A stretch of 64,000 bases of DNA from Phenylobacterium sp. (GCF_030646615.1 NZ_JAUSLG010000073.1:1-64000); one strand, 5' to 3'. Positions 35,489 to 44,574 are shown, numbered from the stretch's first letter. The notes: generated from the sequence alone by a model not told the origin. Program-made: numbers and translations.

Positions 35489-36171
35489 GGGAGCCACCTC
35501 AGTCCATAGTAGACGCCGGACCAGATGTGCAGCGCGAGCAGCGTGTACATGACGATGGCGGCGAGGATGTGGGTGACCACCCACCGGTTCAGCGCGCGCT
35601 TCAAAGTCTCGCGGGCGCCGATGGCGAACTCCAGGTCGGAAATGGCGCCTAGCAGGTGATTGACCTTGAGGCCGGAGGGATCGACCACAACCTCATCCTT
35701 CAGGCCGACGGCGGACAGCGCGAGGCTGTCATAGCGATCCCTCAGCACGGAGAGCTGGCGTTGTTGATCCCGCAAATCCTGGCCAAGCTCGACGAGGAAG
35801 TAGCGTCCGACAAAGCCGGTGGCGACGACCAGAAGCATTGAGACCATGAGCCCCACCCCCAGGGGACTCTCTAGCTTATGGCCTGAGTGCAGGACGCCCA
35901 GCACCGCGCCGATCGCCCCGGCATAGACGTGGAAAGTCAGAATCGCGCCAAGGGAGACCTGCCGCGCGCTGAGCAGCGCCTTCACCCGCCCCTGCCGCTT
36001 CACGAGGGCGTACGCCAGTAGGGCGACAAAGAGCACAGCTGCGGCTATGCCCAGGGCCCCGCCGGCCAAGCTCCCGGGAAACCGGGGCGCTGAATGCAAC
36101 AGGAAGGCGGGCGCGGTGAGCGCAAGTGCGCTCAGCAGGCCTTCCACAATGACCTTCTCACTTCGCGTCAT
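35485..36171 (-). CDS. Bis-histidine diheme cytochrome b-like membrane protein
   Basis: A 228-residue protein with about five hydrophobic segments. Two helices carry His pairs spaced by 13 residues (H-x13-H), one in ILTFHVYAGAI...VLHSGH and one in VVTHILAAI...ALHIW, giving four His that can ligate two hemes across the membrane. A coiled cytoplasmic segment (GQDLRDQQRQLSVLRDRYDS) lies between. One base separates it from the ferredoxin fusion gene, and it overlaps the heptaheme gene. It is likely to carry electrons through the membrane. Confidence 0.78.
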   Translation of the reverse strand: MTRSEKVIVEGLLSALALTAPAFLLHSAPRFPGSLAGGALGIAAAVLFVALLAYALVKRQGRVKALLSARQVSLGAILTFHVYAGAIGAVLGVLHSGHKLESPLGVGLMVSMLLVVATGFVGRYFLVELGQDLRDQQRQLSVLRDRYDSLALSAVGLKDEVVVDPSGLKVNHLLGAISDLEFAIGARETLKRALNRWVVTHILAAIVMYTLLALHIWSGVYYGLRWLP

Positions 36172-36172
36172 G

Positions 36173-38173
36173 TCACGCGTCCACGACGAGGTCGCCGACG
36201 GACTTCGCCTGGCAGGCGAGAATGACCCCGTCGCGCTTTTCCCCCTCCGTCAGAGAATCCTGGACCTCCATGCTCACAGATCCCTGCCGCAGTGGCACCT
36301 TGCAGCGGCCGCAGATCCCGACCCGGCACTCGTAGTCGATGGCGACGCCGATGGCCTCGGCGGCCTCCAGCACCGATTGGTCCGGCGCTAAGCGCCCGGA
36401 CTTGTTGGACTTGGCAAAGGTCACCGTCGCCTGCGCCGACGGCGGGGCCGAGGGAGAGGCGACTGCGACATCGACGACGGCCGTGACCGCGGCTGCGGGG
36501 GGCTGGGTTTCCAGGACTGGACCACCCTTCGGGGGCGCGAAGTTCTCCGTCTTCACCTGATCGTCCGGCACGCCCATTCCGCGAAGGACGCCCTTCACCG
36601 CTTCCATCATCGCGGGCGGGCCACAGAGATGGACCCGGCGGCGGACGATCTCCGGAACGGCCGCGGTGATAAACTCGGGCGTCATAAACCCCACGGAACC
36701 AGCCCATTCGGTCCCTTCGGGCTGAGAGACGACAGTCGTGACGTGGACGTTCGGGTGCCGGCGCGCGAGATGCGCCAGTTCCTCGCGGAAGATGATGTCG
36801 GCGGGCGTGCGCACCCCGTAGAGAAGGTAGATGTCGTGGGGATAGGCGCGGTCCGTGAGATAGCGCAGCACGCTCATCATAGGCGTAATGCCAACCCCGC
36901 CCGCGATCAGAACGATGCCTTCCGCCTCCTGACCGGTGAAGAAGAAGCTCCCGGCGGGGGCGGCCACCTCGATGAGATCGCCGGCGTCGACGCGGTCGTG
37001 GAGGTGGCGAGACTCCAAGCCGTATTGCTCACGTTTCACGGTCAGCTCGATGTAGTCCCGTTGCGTGGGCGAAGAGGAGATGGTGTAGGATCGGCGGACC
37101 TTCTTGCCATCGATCTCGGAGGTGACCGTCGCGTACTGTCCCGGAAGGAAAGTGAACGGGAACGGGCCGAGGTTTGGCTCCATCAGCCGGAACGTCTTCA
37201 CGCCGGGCGTTTCGTCGAAAATCGCCTTGATCCGCAGGACGCCGATCCAGGGACGCCGCGCGGGCGCTCCGGCTTCTGCCGCCTTCGACATGACAGCAGG
37301 GGCTGAACCCGGCGAAGCTGCGGGTTCAGCGGTCGATGGCTCAGCTGGAGCGCCGGGTGTCAGCCGCTCGGCCAGCGCCCCCACACGGCGCGCGCGGATC
37401 CATTGCAGCCAGAGCGCCCCCGTAAGAGCGGCGCCCAGAAGGATCATGAGCAGAACGTGCAGCCAGGAGAGACCGCGAAAGCCGCCAGCCATCTCTGAGC
37501 GGTCCGCCGGGGGCAGCGTCATCTCGTGTCGGAACCAGGCCAGAGCGGTCTGTTCAGGCGACTGGCCCGCCTCGAGCGCCCGAAGCGCGCCGGCCCCGCT
37601 TTGCGCCAACGAAAGACCGTCTCTGACGTCGCGCAGCGCGGTGAGCGCGGCAGCGGCGTCATTGGCGGCCTGGGCGCGATGCAGGGCCGCCTGCCCATCC
37701 GTGACCGCCTGCGAACCTGATCCCAGTCGCGTCAGCGCCTCAGGCCGGATCCGCGCGCGGGCTTCGTCGGTGAGCTTCGGAAAGTCCATCATAGACGCGT
37801 AGAACGGCTTGGGCCCCATGGGGCCGCAGCAACCCGCTGCGCCTTCGCCTGCGCCCCCGCCCATGCCAGAGGGCGCCATCATATCTCCCATCATGCCGCC
37901 CATACCGCTGGCCGCCGCAGGCGCCGCTGGGGGACCGGCGCCCATTGTGGGGTTGGGGGCCTTCATTCCGCTCATCCCTGAGGCCGCATCGGGGTTCGCG
38001 CCAGCTGGCGGCGGATGATGAGCGGCGTGGTCCTCGGCGGGGGCCTGCGCCCAGGCGAAGGTGGATGGTGTTGCGGCGGTTAGAGCCACAGCCGCGACGG
38101 TGGCGGCTCTTAGGGCTGTGACGAGAGGCGCCGACTGGGTGCCGTGCATATGCAGGTCAGATCCCTTATCCAT
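36173..38173 (-). CDS. Membrane-anchored FAD/NAD(P) reductase-ferredoxin fusion
   Basis: A 666-residue multidomain protein. Residues 20-43 are a signal-like helix; 45-125 are Met/Gly/Pro/His-rich with CCGPMG; a helical segment follows; a membrane helix is at about 236-258. The C-terminal half is a ferredoxin-NADP reductase-like module: RRSYTISSSP (FAD) near 362, GGVGITPMMSVL near 425 (NAD), HLCGPPAMMEAV near 515, then a plant-type 2Fe-2S ferredoxin (C-x4-C-x2-C near 616-624, distal Cys near 654). The start may be ATG 38173 or ATG 38149. It is first in an operon with cytochromes b and c and probably feeds them with electrons from NAD(P)H. Confidence 0.85.
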   Translation of the reverse strand: MDKGSDLHMHGTQSAPLVTALRAATVAAVALTAATPSTFAWAQAPAEDHAAHHPPPAGANPDAASGMSGMKAPNPTMGAGPPAAPAAASGMGGMMGDMMAPSGMGGGAGEGAAGCCGPMGPKPFYASMMDFPKLTDEARARIRPEALTRLGSGSQAVTDGQAALHRAQAANDAAAALTALRDVRDGLSLAQSGAGALRALEAGQSPEQTALAWFRHEMTLPPADRSEMAGGFRGLSWLHVLLMILLGAALTGALWLQWIRARRVGALAERLTPGAPAEPSTAEPAASPGSAPAVMSKAAEAGAPARRPWIGVLRIKAIFDETPGVKTFRLMEPNLGPFPFTFLPGQYATVTSEIDGKKVRRSYTISSSPTQRDYIELTVKREQYGLESRHLHDRVDAGDLIEVAAPAGSFFFTGQEAEGIVLIAGGVGITPMMSVLRYLTDRAYPHDIYLLYGVRTPADIIFREELAHLARRHPNVHVTTVVSQPEGTEWAGSVGFMTPEFITAAVPEIVRRRVHLCGPPAMMEAVKGVLRGMGVPDDQVKTENFAPPKGGPVLETQPPAAAVTAVVDVAVASPSAPPSAQATVTFAKSNKSGRLAPDQSVLEAAEAIGVAIDYECRVGICGRCKVPLRQGSVSMEVQDSLTEGEKRDGVILACQAKSVGDLVVDA

Positions 38174-38218
38174 AGCAACGCTTCTAGCCGAAAGGCTCGG
38201 CCGCTTTGAAGGCAAGAC

Positions 38219-38249
38219 GTAAGAGACGCTGCGATGGAGCGTCCCTTAC
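38219..38249. repeat. Long interrupted palindrome between divergent genes
   Basis: GTAAGAGACGCT (38219-38230), a 7-base gap, and AGCGTCCCTTAC (38238-38249); 11 of 12 pairs match. It lies in the 153-base gap between the reductase fusion gene (minus) and type II GAPDH (plus), where an operator for either or both would be expected. Confidence 0.6.
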
Positions 38250-38326
38250 AGCGCCACAGCAACAGAAGGCTCCGCCATAGCGCCCATCAGGCGCTGCTGG
38301 GGGAGTAGCGAAAGAGGAGGTGCCAG

Positions 38327-39376
38327 ATGGCAGGGGAGATTCGGGTCGGCGTCAACGGCTACGGGGTGATCGGCAAACGTGTTGCCGACGCTGTGCGTGC
38401 TCAGGCTGATATGCGCCTGGTGGGCGTCTCCGACGTCGCAGCAGACTGGCGGACGCGGGCCCTGCACCGCAAGGATATCCCACTGTTCGCCGCCACGTCC
38501 GAAGCACATGAGCACCTCGCGGCAAATCGGATTCCCGTGGAAGGGCGTCTGCAGGATCTGCTTGGAACCGTGGATGTCGTCGTAGACTGCACGCCCAAGC
38601 GGGTCGCTGCGGAGAATGTGCCGGTCTATCGCCAACTCGGCCGGAAGTTCATCGTGCAGGGCGGCGAAAAGCACGGCGTCACCGGTCACTCCTTCGTCGC
38701 GGAGTCCAACTATCAAAGCGCAGTCGGCCTCGACGCGACCCGCGTCGTCTCCTGCAATACGACGGCGACGGTGCGGACCTTGACCGCCCTGAAGCGGGCT
38801 GGGTTGCTCCGGCGCGCTCGCGGCACGCTCATGCGGCGCGCCACCGACCCGTGGGAGAGTCACCTTGGCGGTATCGTCAACACCCTCGTCCCGGAACCGG
38901 AGATCCCGAGCCACCAAGGTCCTGATGCTCAGACGGTCGACCCGGACCTCGATGTGCTGACCATGGCCGTCAAGGTCCCCGAGACGATCGCCCACCTCCA
39001 CTACTGGTCGGTTCAGCTTTCCCGTAGCGCCCAGAAGGAGGAGGTGCTGGACGCCTTCCGCGCTTCGCCCCGCATTTTCCTCATGCCCGACAGCTATGGC
39101 CTAGCTGCGATCAATTCGGTCAAGGAGCTGATGGGGGACCTCGGCCGCTCCCGGGGCGATCTCTACGAGGTCGCGCTTTGGTCCGACATGCTGCGCGTGG
39201 AGGGCGACGAGGTGTTCTATACCTATATGGTCGACAATCAGGCCATTGTTGTCCCCGAGACCATCGACGCCATCCGGGCGCTCGCCGGCCGCGAGCCCTC
39301 TGGGGACGCATCGATACGCGCGACCGACGAGGCCTTGGAAATCTGGCGCGATCCGTTCAGCCCTGCTGGGGGCTAG
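38327..39376 (+). CDS. Type II (archaeal-type) glyceraldehyde-3-phosphate dehydrogenase
   Basis: A 349-residue dehydrogenase of the archaeal class. It starts with IRVGVNGYGVIGKRVADAV, has DVVVDCTPKRV and FIVQGGEKH, and the catalytic Cys in VVSCNTTATVRT, all as in archaeal phosphorylating GAPDH and unlike bacterial GapA (SCTTN). It should catalyse the reversible oxidation of glyceraldehyde-3-phosphate, with either NADP or NAD. ATG 38327 follows AGGAGG. It is divergent from the reductase fusion and convergent with DUF411 copy 2. Confidence 0.93.
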   Translation: MAGEIRVGVNGYGVIGKRVADAVRAQADMRLVGVSDVAADWRTRALHRKDIPLFAATSEAHEHLAANRIPVEGRLQDLLGTVDVVVDCTPKRVAAENVPVYRQLGRKFIVQGGEKHGVTGHSFVAESNYQSAVGLDATRVVSCNTTATVRTLTALKRAGLLRRARGTLMRRATDPWESHLGGIVNTLVPEPEIPSHQGPDAQTVDPDLDVLTMAVKVPETIAHLHYWSVQLSRSAQKEEVLDAFRASPRIFLMPDSYGLAAINSVKELMGDLGRSRGDLYEVALWSDMLRVEGDEVFYTYMVDNQAIVVPETIDAIRALAGREPSGDASIRATDEALEIWRDPFSPAGG

Positions 39377-39420
39377 CGTTCGCATCCCTTGCGGCGGCGC
39401 CGCCGCCGCTAACGGTTAGA

Positions 39421-39879
39421 TTAGCCATGGCGCGCGAAGACCCGCGTCTTGCCTCCCGGCATGAGCAGCAGCGTTTGGTAGGCCTCGACATCACCCCTTG
39501 GGGACTCCATGCCGGGGGACCCGAAAGGCATGCCCGGAACGGCGATGCCAAGGGCTTTCGGCCTCTCGCGCAGCAAGCGCGCAATGTCGGCCGGCGGTAT
39601 GTGGCCGACCACGACATAGCCACCGACCGTCGCGAGATGGCATGACGACAGCTCGAATGGTACGCCATGTCTGCGTCCGATCGGACTGACGTCCTCCACG
39701 ACCACTTCCTTCATGAGGTAGCCCGCCCGGCGCATGTGGGTGATCCAGCCCTTGCAACAGCCGCAGCTGGCGGTCTTGTAGACCGTCACAGGGGTCGGGC
39801 TCGCCGCGAGGGCGGGTGCTCCGGACACAAGCGCCGCGCTGGCGGCCAGCAGATATCGACGAGTCAGCATCTCTGTCAT
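39421..39879 (-). CDS. DUF411 (CopG-like) exported copper protein, copy 2
   Basis: A 152-residue paralog of the protein at 16304-16753, with a leader (RRYLLAASAALVSG), YKTASCGCCKGW, SSCHLA and the same C-terminus PGGKTRVFARHG. It lies 11 bases after the second HMA gene and shares its CueR-type promoter, unlike copy 1, where the two genes overlap. Confidence 0.9.
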   Translation of the reverse strand: MTEMLTRRYLLAASAALVSGAPALAASPTPVTVYKTASCGCCKGWITHMRRAGYLMKEVVVEDVSPIGRRHGVPFELSSCHLATVGGYVVVGHIPPADIARLLRERPKALGIAVPGMPFGSPGMESPRGDVEAYQTLLLMPGGKTRVFARHG

Positions 39880-39890
39880 TCCCTTGCGAT

Positions 39891-40145
39891 TCAGCGGCGC
39901 GAGCCGCAGCAGCAGGAGCCGCTGCTTGTCGCGGCCGCCGCGTCCTGTGGGTACAAGGCCGGTGTATAGCCGGCCTTGCTGATCGCCGTCGCCACCGCGG
40001 ACGGCTCGCGGTCAGACCGCACCTCGACCCGCTTGCTGGCGAGGTCAATGGCGATGTCCGCGGCTGGATCCAGCGCGTTGATGGCGGCGGTTACAGCTTG
40101 GACACAGTGCCCGCAGCTAAGGTCTTTTACGTGATAAAGAAGCAT
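39891..40145 (-). CDS. HMA-domain copper chaperone (CopZ-like), copy 2
   Basis: An 84-residue HMA protein, metal motif LSCGHC, with a C-terminal tail ending SCCCGSRR; the tail has three adjacent Cys where copy 1 has two. The start ATG 40145 follows AGGAG. Sequence, order, promoter and spacing all match the copy at 16750-17019, showing duplication of the whole cassette. Confidence 0.9.
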   Translation of the reverse strand: MLLYHVKDLSCGHCVQAVTAAINALDPAADIAIDLASKRVEVRSDREPSAVATAISKAGYTPALYPQDAAAATSSGSCCCGSRR

Positions 40146-40177
40146 CGAAATCTCCTAGCTTGATGGCCTCCCCTGAC

Positions 40178-40208
40178 CAGATGGGGCTTCCCACGATGGT
40201 AAGGTCAA
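40178..40208 (-). promoter_or_regulatory. CueR/MerR-type promoter upstream of HMA copy 2
   Basis: On the minus strand TTGACC (40208-40203), 19-base spacer with the dyad CTTACCATCGTGGGAAG (one mismatch in the left arm), and CATCTG (40183-40178). The start codon is 32 bases on. Confidence 0.83.
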
Positions 40209-40293
40209 GGCCGCGCATCGCCGGTGCACGCGCCGCCGATCGTCGGCGTTCCGAAGATGGATGAGCGCCGCCGTCGGCACGGCCGGGCCTTGC

Positions 40294-41280
40294 TCATTGC
40301 GGCATCTCCACGTGCCCGCCGAACCCGAAGCGCATCGCTGACAAGACCTGATCGGCGAATGTGTGCTCCACCCGGCTGCGATAGCGCGCGAACAACGCTG
40401 CGGAGAGGACGTTGACTGGAACCGCCTCCTCCATCGCCGCGTCGATCGTCCACTGCCCTTCGCCCGAGTCGGAGACCCGGCCCGAGAACTGGCTCAGCAT
40501 CTGGTCCTTGGCCAAGGCCGCGGCGGTGAGGTCGAGCAGCCAGGAGGAGATGACGCTGCCGCGCCGCCATACTTCGGCGATATCGGTCAGATTCAGATCG
40601 AACCGTTCTTCGGCCGGCAGCTTGGCCGAGTTCCTGCCCTTGAGGATGTCAAACCCTTCAGCGTAGGCCTGCATCAACCCGTATTCGATCCCGTTGTGGA
40701 CCATCTTGACGAAGTGGCCGGCGCCGGCGGGACCGGCGTGAATGTAGCCCTGCTCGGCGCGCGGATCCTCACCCTCCTGCTCCATACGGTCCGGTGTGCG
40801 CGGAATGGCGCCCAGCCCCGGCGCCAAGGCTGAGAAGATCGGGTCGAGCAGAGCGACGGTCGCCTTGTCCCCGCCAATCATCATGCAGTAGCCGCGCTCC
40901 AGGCCCCAGACTCCGCCGGACGTGCCGACGTCCACATAGCAAAGGTTCTTCTCACTCAGCGCGCGCGCGCGTCGAATGTCGTCCTTGTAGAAGCTGTTGC
41001 CGCCGTCGATGATGATGTCGCCCGGCTCGGCCAGGCCCGTGAGCGTCTGAATGGTGTTCTCAGTGGGCAGGCCCGCTGGCAGCATCACCCAGAAAATGCG
41101 CGGGGACGCCAGCTTGGCGGCGACGTCCTCCAGCGATGACGCCGACATCGCGCCCTCTCCGGCGATCGCCTCGATGAGCGGTGCGTTTCGGTCGAAGGCC
41201 ACGACGTTGTGCCCTCCGCGCAACAGCCGGCGCGCGATATTCGCGCCCATCCGCCCCAGACCGATGACCGCTAGACGCAT
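40294..41280 (-). CDS. gnd: 6-phosphogluconate dehydrogenase, short form (decarboxylating)
   Basis: A 328-residue enzyme that turns 6-phosphogluconate into ribulose-5-phosphate and CO2. The Rossmann motif is [32 protein letters not shown] and the active-site [13 protein letters not shown] with its Lys are present. It is the short YqeC/GndA-like type rather than the 470-residue enzyme. The start ATG 41280 is chosen because the Rossmann fold begins there. It lies 13 bases after tal in the same operon. Confidence 0.93.
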   Translation of the reverse strand: MRLAVIGLGRMGANIARRLLRGGHNVVAFDRNAPLIEAIAGEGAMSASSLEDVAAKLASPRIFWVMLPAGLPTENTIQTLTGLAEPGDIIIDGGNSFYKDDIRRARALSEKNLCYVDVGTSGGVWGLERGYCMMIGGDKATVALLDPIFSALAPGLGAIPRTPDRMEQEGEDPRAEQGYIHAGPAGAGHFVKMVHNGIEYGLMQAYAEGFDILKGRNSAKLPAEERFDLNLTDIAEVWRRGSVISSWLLDLTAAALAKDQMLSQFSGRVSDSGEGQWTIDAAMEEAVPVNVLSAALFARYRSRVEHTFADQVLSAMRFGFGGHVEMPQ

Positions 41281-41293
41281 GGCGCTGGTTTCC

Positions 41294-42487
41294 TCATTGG
41301 GGACGTGCGGCGGCGGCCGCCTGCGGGTTCGCCAGGCGCGCCTGGGTCGGGTCCTGATGATCACCGAGAAGCGTATCGCGCTTGGCGGCCACGGCGTGGA
41401 GCAGGGCGTCCGTGGCCGCCGCGAAAAGCTCTATGCCCTCTTCAACGAGGCCACGGGTGACCGCGTCCAGGTCGAGGCCGAGGCGGTCCGCCTCCGAGAG
41501 CACGCGTCGCGCGCCCTCGATGTCCTCGGTGAGCGTCGGGCGGATCGCGCCATGATCGCGGAACGCCTCCAGGGTCTTGGGCGGCAGGGTGGTGACCGTG
41601 GACGGCCCAATCAGCGATTCCACATAGAGCGTGTCGGCGTAGGCGGGATCCTTCACGCCCATGGAGGCCCACAGCAGCCTCTGGGGCATCGCACCCATCG
41701 CGGCAAGCGCCTCCCAGCGCCCGCTCGCAAGCAAGGTCCGATACCAAGCGTAAGCGACCTTAGCGTTGGCGATGGCGACTTTGCCGCGGAGCGCCGCGAG
41801 GTCAGCGCTCTGCGGATCCTTTGCCCCCAACCGCGCGTCGATGGCATGGTCGATCTGCTTGTCGATGCGGCTGACGAAAAAGCTGGCGACGCTGGCGATT
41901 CGGTCGATGGGATCGCCCGTCTGAACGCGCGCCTCGAGCCCAGCCAGAAAGGCGTCCGCAATCGCTTGGTAGGCGCCGAGCGAAAACAGCAAGGTGACGT
42001 TGACGTTGACCCCCGCCTCGACCAGCGTCCGAAGGGCGGTCGCGCCAGCCTTGGTGCCGGGCACCTTGATCATCAGGTTGGGCTCGTCGACGGCCGCCCA
42101 TAGCCGCTGGGCCTCCGCGACGGTCGCCGTGGCGTCGTCGGCGAGATCCGGCGAAACCTCGAGGCTGACATAGCCGTCCTTGCCGCAGAGCCTGTCGTAG
42201 ACGGGGCGCAGGTCCGCTGCCACGGCCTTAACGTCGCTGATGGCCTGGCTCTCGTAGAGGTCCTGCGCGGTGGCCTCGGCTCCGCCGGCGATCGCTCGGA
42301 AACCCGCGTCATAGGCGTCGCCGTGACCCATCGCCTTCTCGAAGATGGAGGGATTCGAGGTGACGCCGGTGACCCCGTCTTCCTCAACGAGCTTGCGCAG
42401 GCCGCCGTCGGACAGGAACCCGCGATCGATGAAGTCGAGCCAGACCGCTTGTCCGGCCTCGCCAAGTCTCTTCAACCGACTGGTCAT
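41294..42487 (-). CDS. tal: Transaldolase, long form
   Basis: A 397-residue enzyme of the pentose phosphate pathway. It has [12 protein letters not shown] near the N-terminus, [13 protein letters not shown] and [12 protein letters not shown] with the Schiff-base Lys, and [13 protein letters not shown]. It is about 80 residues longer than E. coli TalB and of the actinobacterial/cyanobacterial type. Its ATG overlaps the tkt stop by 4 bases. Confidence 0.95.
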   Translation of the reverse strand: MTSRLKRLGEAGQAVWLDFIDRGFLSDGGLRKLVEEDGVTGVTSNPSIFEKAMGHGDAYDAGFRAIAGGAEATAQDLYESQAISDVKAVAADLRPVYDRLCGKDGYVSLEVSPDLADDATATVAEAQRLWAAVDEPNLMIKVPGTKAGATALRTLVEAGVNVNVTLLFSLGAYQAIADAFLAGLEARVQTGDPIDRIASVASFFVSRIDKQIDHAIDARLGAKDPQSADLAALRGKVAIANAKVAYAWYRTLLASGRWEALAAMGAMPQRLLWASMGVKDPAYADTLYVESLIGPSTVTTLPPKTLEAFRDHGAIRPTLTEDIEGARRVLSEADRLGLDLDAVTRGLVEEGIELFAAATDALLHAVAAKRDTLLGDHQDPTQARLANPQAAAAARPQ

Positions 42488-44574
42488 GAGTGCTTCCCGA
42501 TGAGGTCACGCGCGACCGCGCAGACATTTTCGATGGTGAAGCCGTAATGGTCCTGGAGCATGGCTAACGGCGCCGAGGCGCCGAACGTCTTCATCGTGAT
42601 CGTGTCGCCGTCACTCCCGACATAACGGTCCCAGCCGATCGAGCCAGCCTGCTCGACGGCGAGCCTTGCGCGTACCGCGTCGGGAAGGACGTGCTTGCGA
42701 TAGGCATCGTCCTGCATCTCGAACAGATACCAACTTGGCAGCGAAACCACGCGCGAACGCACACCCTCCGCGCACAGTTTTTCGTGGGCCGCCACGACCA
42801 GCGGCAGTTCGCTTCCGGTGCCGATCAGGATGATCTCGGGATCGCCACCCTTGCACTCGGCAAGGACGTAGCCGCCCTTCTGCAAGCCCTCCGCGGAGGC
42901 ATACCGCTTACGATCGAGCGTTGGGATCGCTTGACGAGACAACACCAACGCGGTCGGCGCGTTGCTATGCTCCAGCGCGACCTTCCACGCTACGACCACT
43001 TCATTCGCGTCGCCCGGGCGGATCGTGTTCAGCCCTGGAATGGCGCGCAATGTTGCGAGATGTTCAACCGGTTGGTGGGTTGGACCGTCTTCGCCGACAC
43101 CAATGCTGTCGTGTGTGAACACGAAGGTGACCGGCAATTCCATGATCGCCGCCAGCCGGATCGGTGCGCGCATATAGTCGGCGAAAACCAAGAAGGTCGA
43201 GCAGTACGGACGCAGATAGGACAGCGCCATGCCGTTGGCGATCGAGCCCATCGCGTGCTCGCGCACGCCGAAATGCAGGTTGCGGCCCGCAGGATCACCG
43301 CGCCCGAACGCCCCCGCCCCCTGGAAGGTCATCTTTGTCTTGGTCGACGGCGATAGGTCCGCAGAACCACCCATCAGCAGCGGGACGTGGGGCGCTATGG
43401 CGTTGAGCACCTTGCCGCCACTGTCGCGCGAGGCAAGGCCTATGGCGTCTGTCGGAAAGCTCGGAAGTGCGGCCTGCCAGCCACCGGACAGCTTGCCTTC
43501 ACGGAGCAGGTCGATCTGTGCGGCTTCCATCGGAAAGGTCTTGCGGTAACGCGCGAAGGTCGCCTCCCAGGCCTTCCGCACCGGCCTGACGCGCTCCGCA
43601 ATGGCCGCCTGGAACGCCTCTGCCACGCCGTCCGGGACGAGGAACTGGCTGTCCTCAGGCCACCCGTAGGCCTTCTTGGTGGCGCGGACGTTGTCCTCGC
43701 CTAGCGGCTCGCCGTGCGCTTTCTCGTTGCCGGCCCTTGGGCTCCCCCATCCGATCACGGACTGCACCACGATCAGCGTGGGCCTATCGTCGGTCGTCCC
43801 AAACACGTCAAACGCACTTGCGAGCGCGGCGGTGTCGTTGGCATCCTCAACATGGACGACGTTCCAGCCATAGCCCTCGAAGCGTTTGCCGACATCCTCG
43901 GTGAATGCGAGCTCGGTCGATCCTTCGATCGAGATACGATTACTGTCGTAGATCCAGCACAGGTTCGACAGCGCCAGGTGGCCGGCGAGGGACGCTGCCT
44001 CGCCCGAGACGCCTTCCATCATGTCGCCGTCGCCACACAGCACATAGACGTCATGGTCGAACAGGACGAACCCGTCGCGGTTGAAGCGGGCGGCCAGCGC
44101 ACGCTCCGCAATCGCCATGCCAACGGAGTTTCCGCAGCCTTGGCCGAGGGGACCAGTGGTCGTCTCGACGCCCGTGGTGATCCGGTATTCGGGATGGCCG
44201 GGCGTCTTCGAGCCGAACTGCCGGAACTGCTTGATATCCTCCAGGCTGACCGCGGACTTTCCAGTCCGCTTCCCGTCGGCCGCGATCTCCTTGACCCCGG
44301 CCAGGTGCAAAACTGCATAGAGGAGCATCGAGGCGTGACCGACCGACAGAACGAAGCGATCGCGGTTCGGCCAATCGGGCGTGTCCGGATCGTAGCGCAG
44401 GAAGTCTCGCCATAGGGTGTACGCCACCGGGGCCAGCGCCATCGGCGTGCCCGGATGGCCCGAATTTGCCTTCTGCACGGCATCCATCGCCAGCGTGCGG
44501 ATCGTGTCGATCGCGAACCTCTCGGGCGTTCCCGCCCTTGGCGAAGCGGCGGACCCAGGCGCCTGGTCGATCAT
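42484..44574 (-). CDS. tkt: Transketolase
   Basis: A 696-residue enzyme using thiamine diphosphate: KANSGHPGTPMALAP near residue 32, the cofactor motif GDGDMMEGVSGEA near 155, and GEDGPTHQPVEHLA in the second domain. It exchanges two-carbon units between sugar phosphates. ATG 44574 is used; an in-frame extension to 44715 has no matching family sequence. It is the first gene of tkt-tal-gnd. Confidence 0.96.
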   Translation of the reverse strand: MIDQAPGSAASPRAGTPERFAIDTIRTLAMDAVQKANSGHPGTPMALAPVAYTLWRDFLRYDPDTPDWPNRDRFVLSVGHASMLLYAVLHLAGVKEIAADGKRTGKSAVSLEDIKQFRQFGSKTPGHPEYRITTGVETTTGPLGQGCGNSVGMAIAERALAARFNRDGFVLFDHDVYVLCGDGDMMEGVSGEAASLAGHLALSNLCWIYDSNRISIEGSTELAFTEDVGKRFEGYGWNVVHVEDANDTAALASAFDVFGTTDDRPTLIVVQSVIGWGSPRAGNEKAHGEPLGEDNVRATKKAYGWPEDSQFLVPDGVAEAFQAAIAERVRPVRKAWEATFARYRKTFPMEAAQIDLLREGKLSGGWQAALPSFPTDAIGLASRDSGGKVLNAIAPHVPLLMGGSADLSPSTKTKMTFQGAGAFGRGDPAGRNLHFGVREHAMGSIANGMALSYLRPYCSTFLVFADYMRAPIRLAAIMELPVTFVFTHDSIGVGEDGPTHQPVEHLATLRAIPGLNTIRPGDANEVVVAWKVALEHSNAPTALVLSRQAIPTLDRKRYASAEGLQKGGYVLAECKGGDPEIILIGTGSELPLVVAAHEKLCAEGVRSRVVSLPSWYLFEMQDDAYRKHVLPDAVRARLAVEQAGSIGWDRYVGSDGDTITMKTFGASAPLAMLQDHYGFTIENVCAVARDLIGKHS

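Noticed and set aside
39391..39406. GCGGCGGCGCCGCCGC palindrome between GAPDH and DUF411 copy 2 as terminator
   Set aside because: Self-complementary without a proper loop or T-run; simple GC repeat is enough to explain it.
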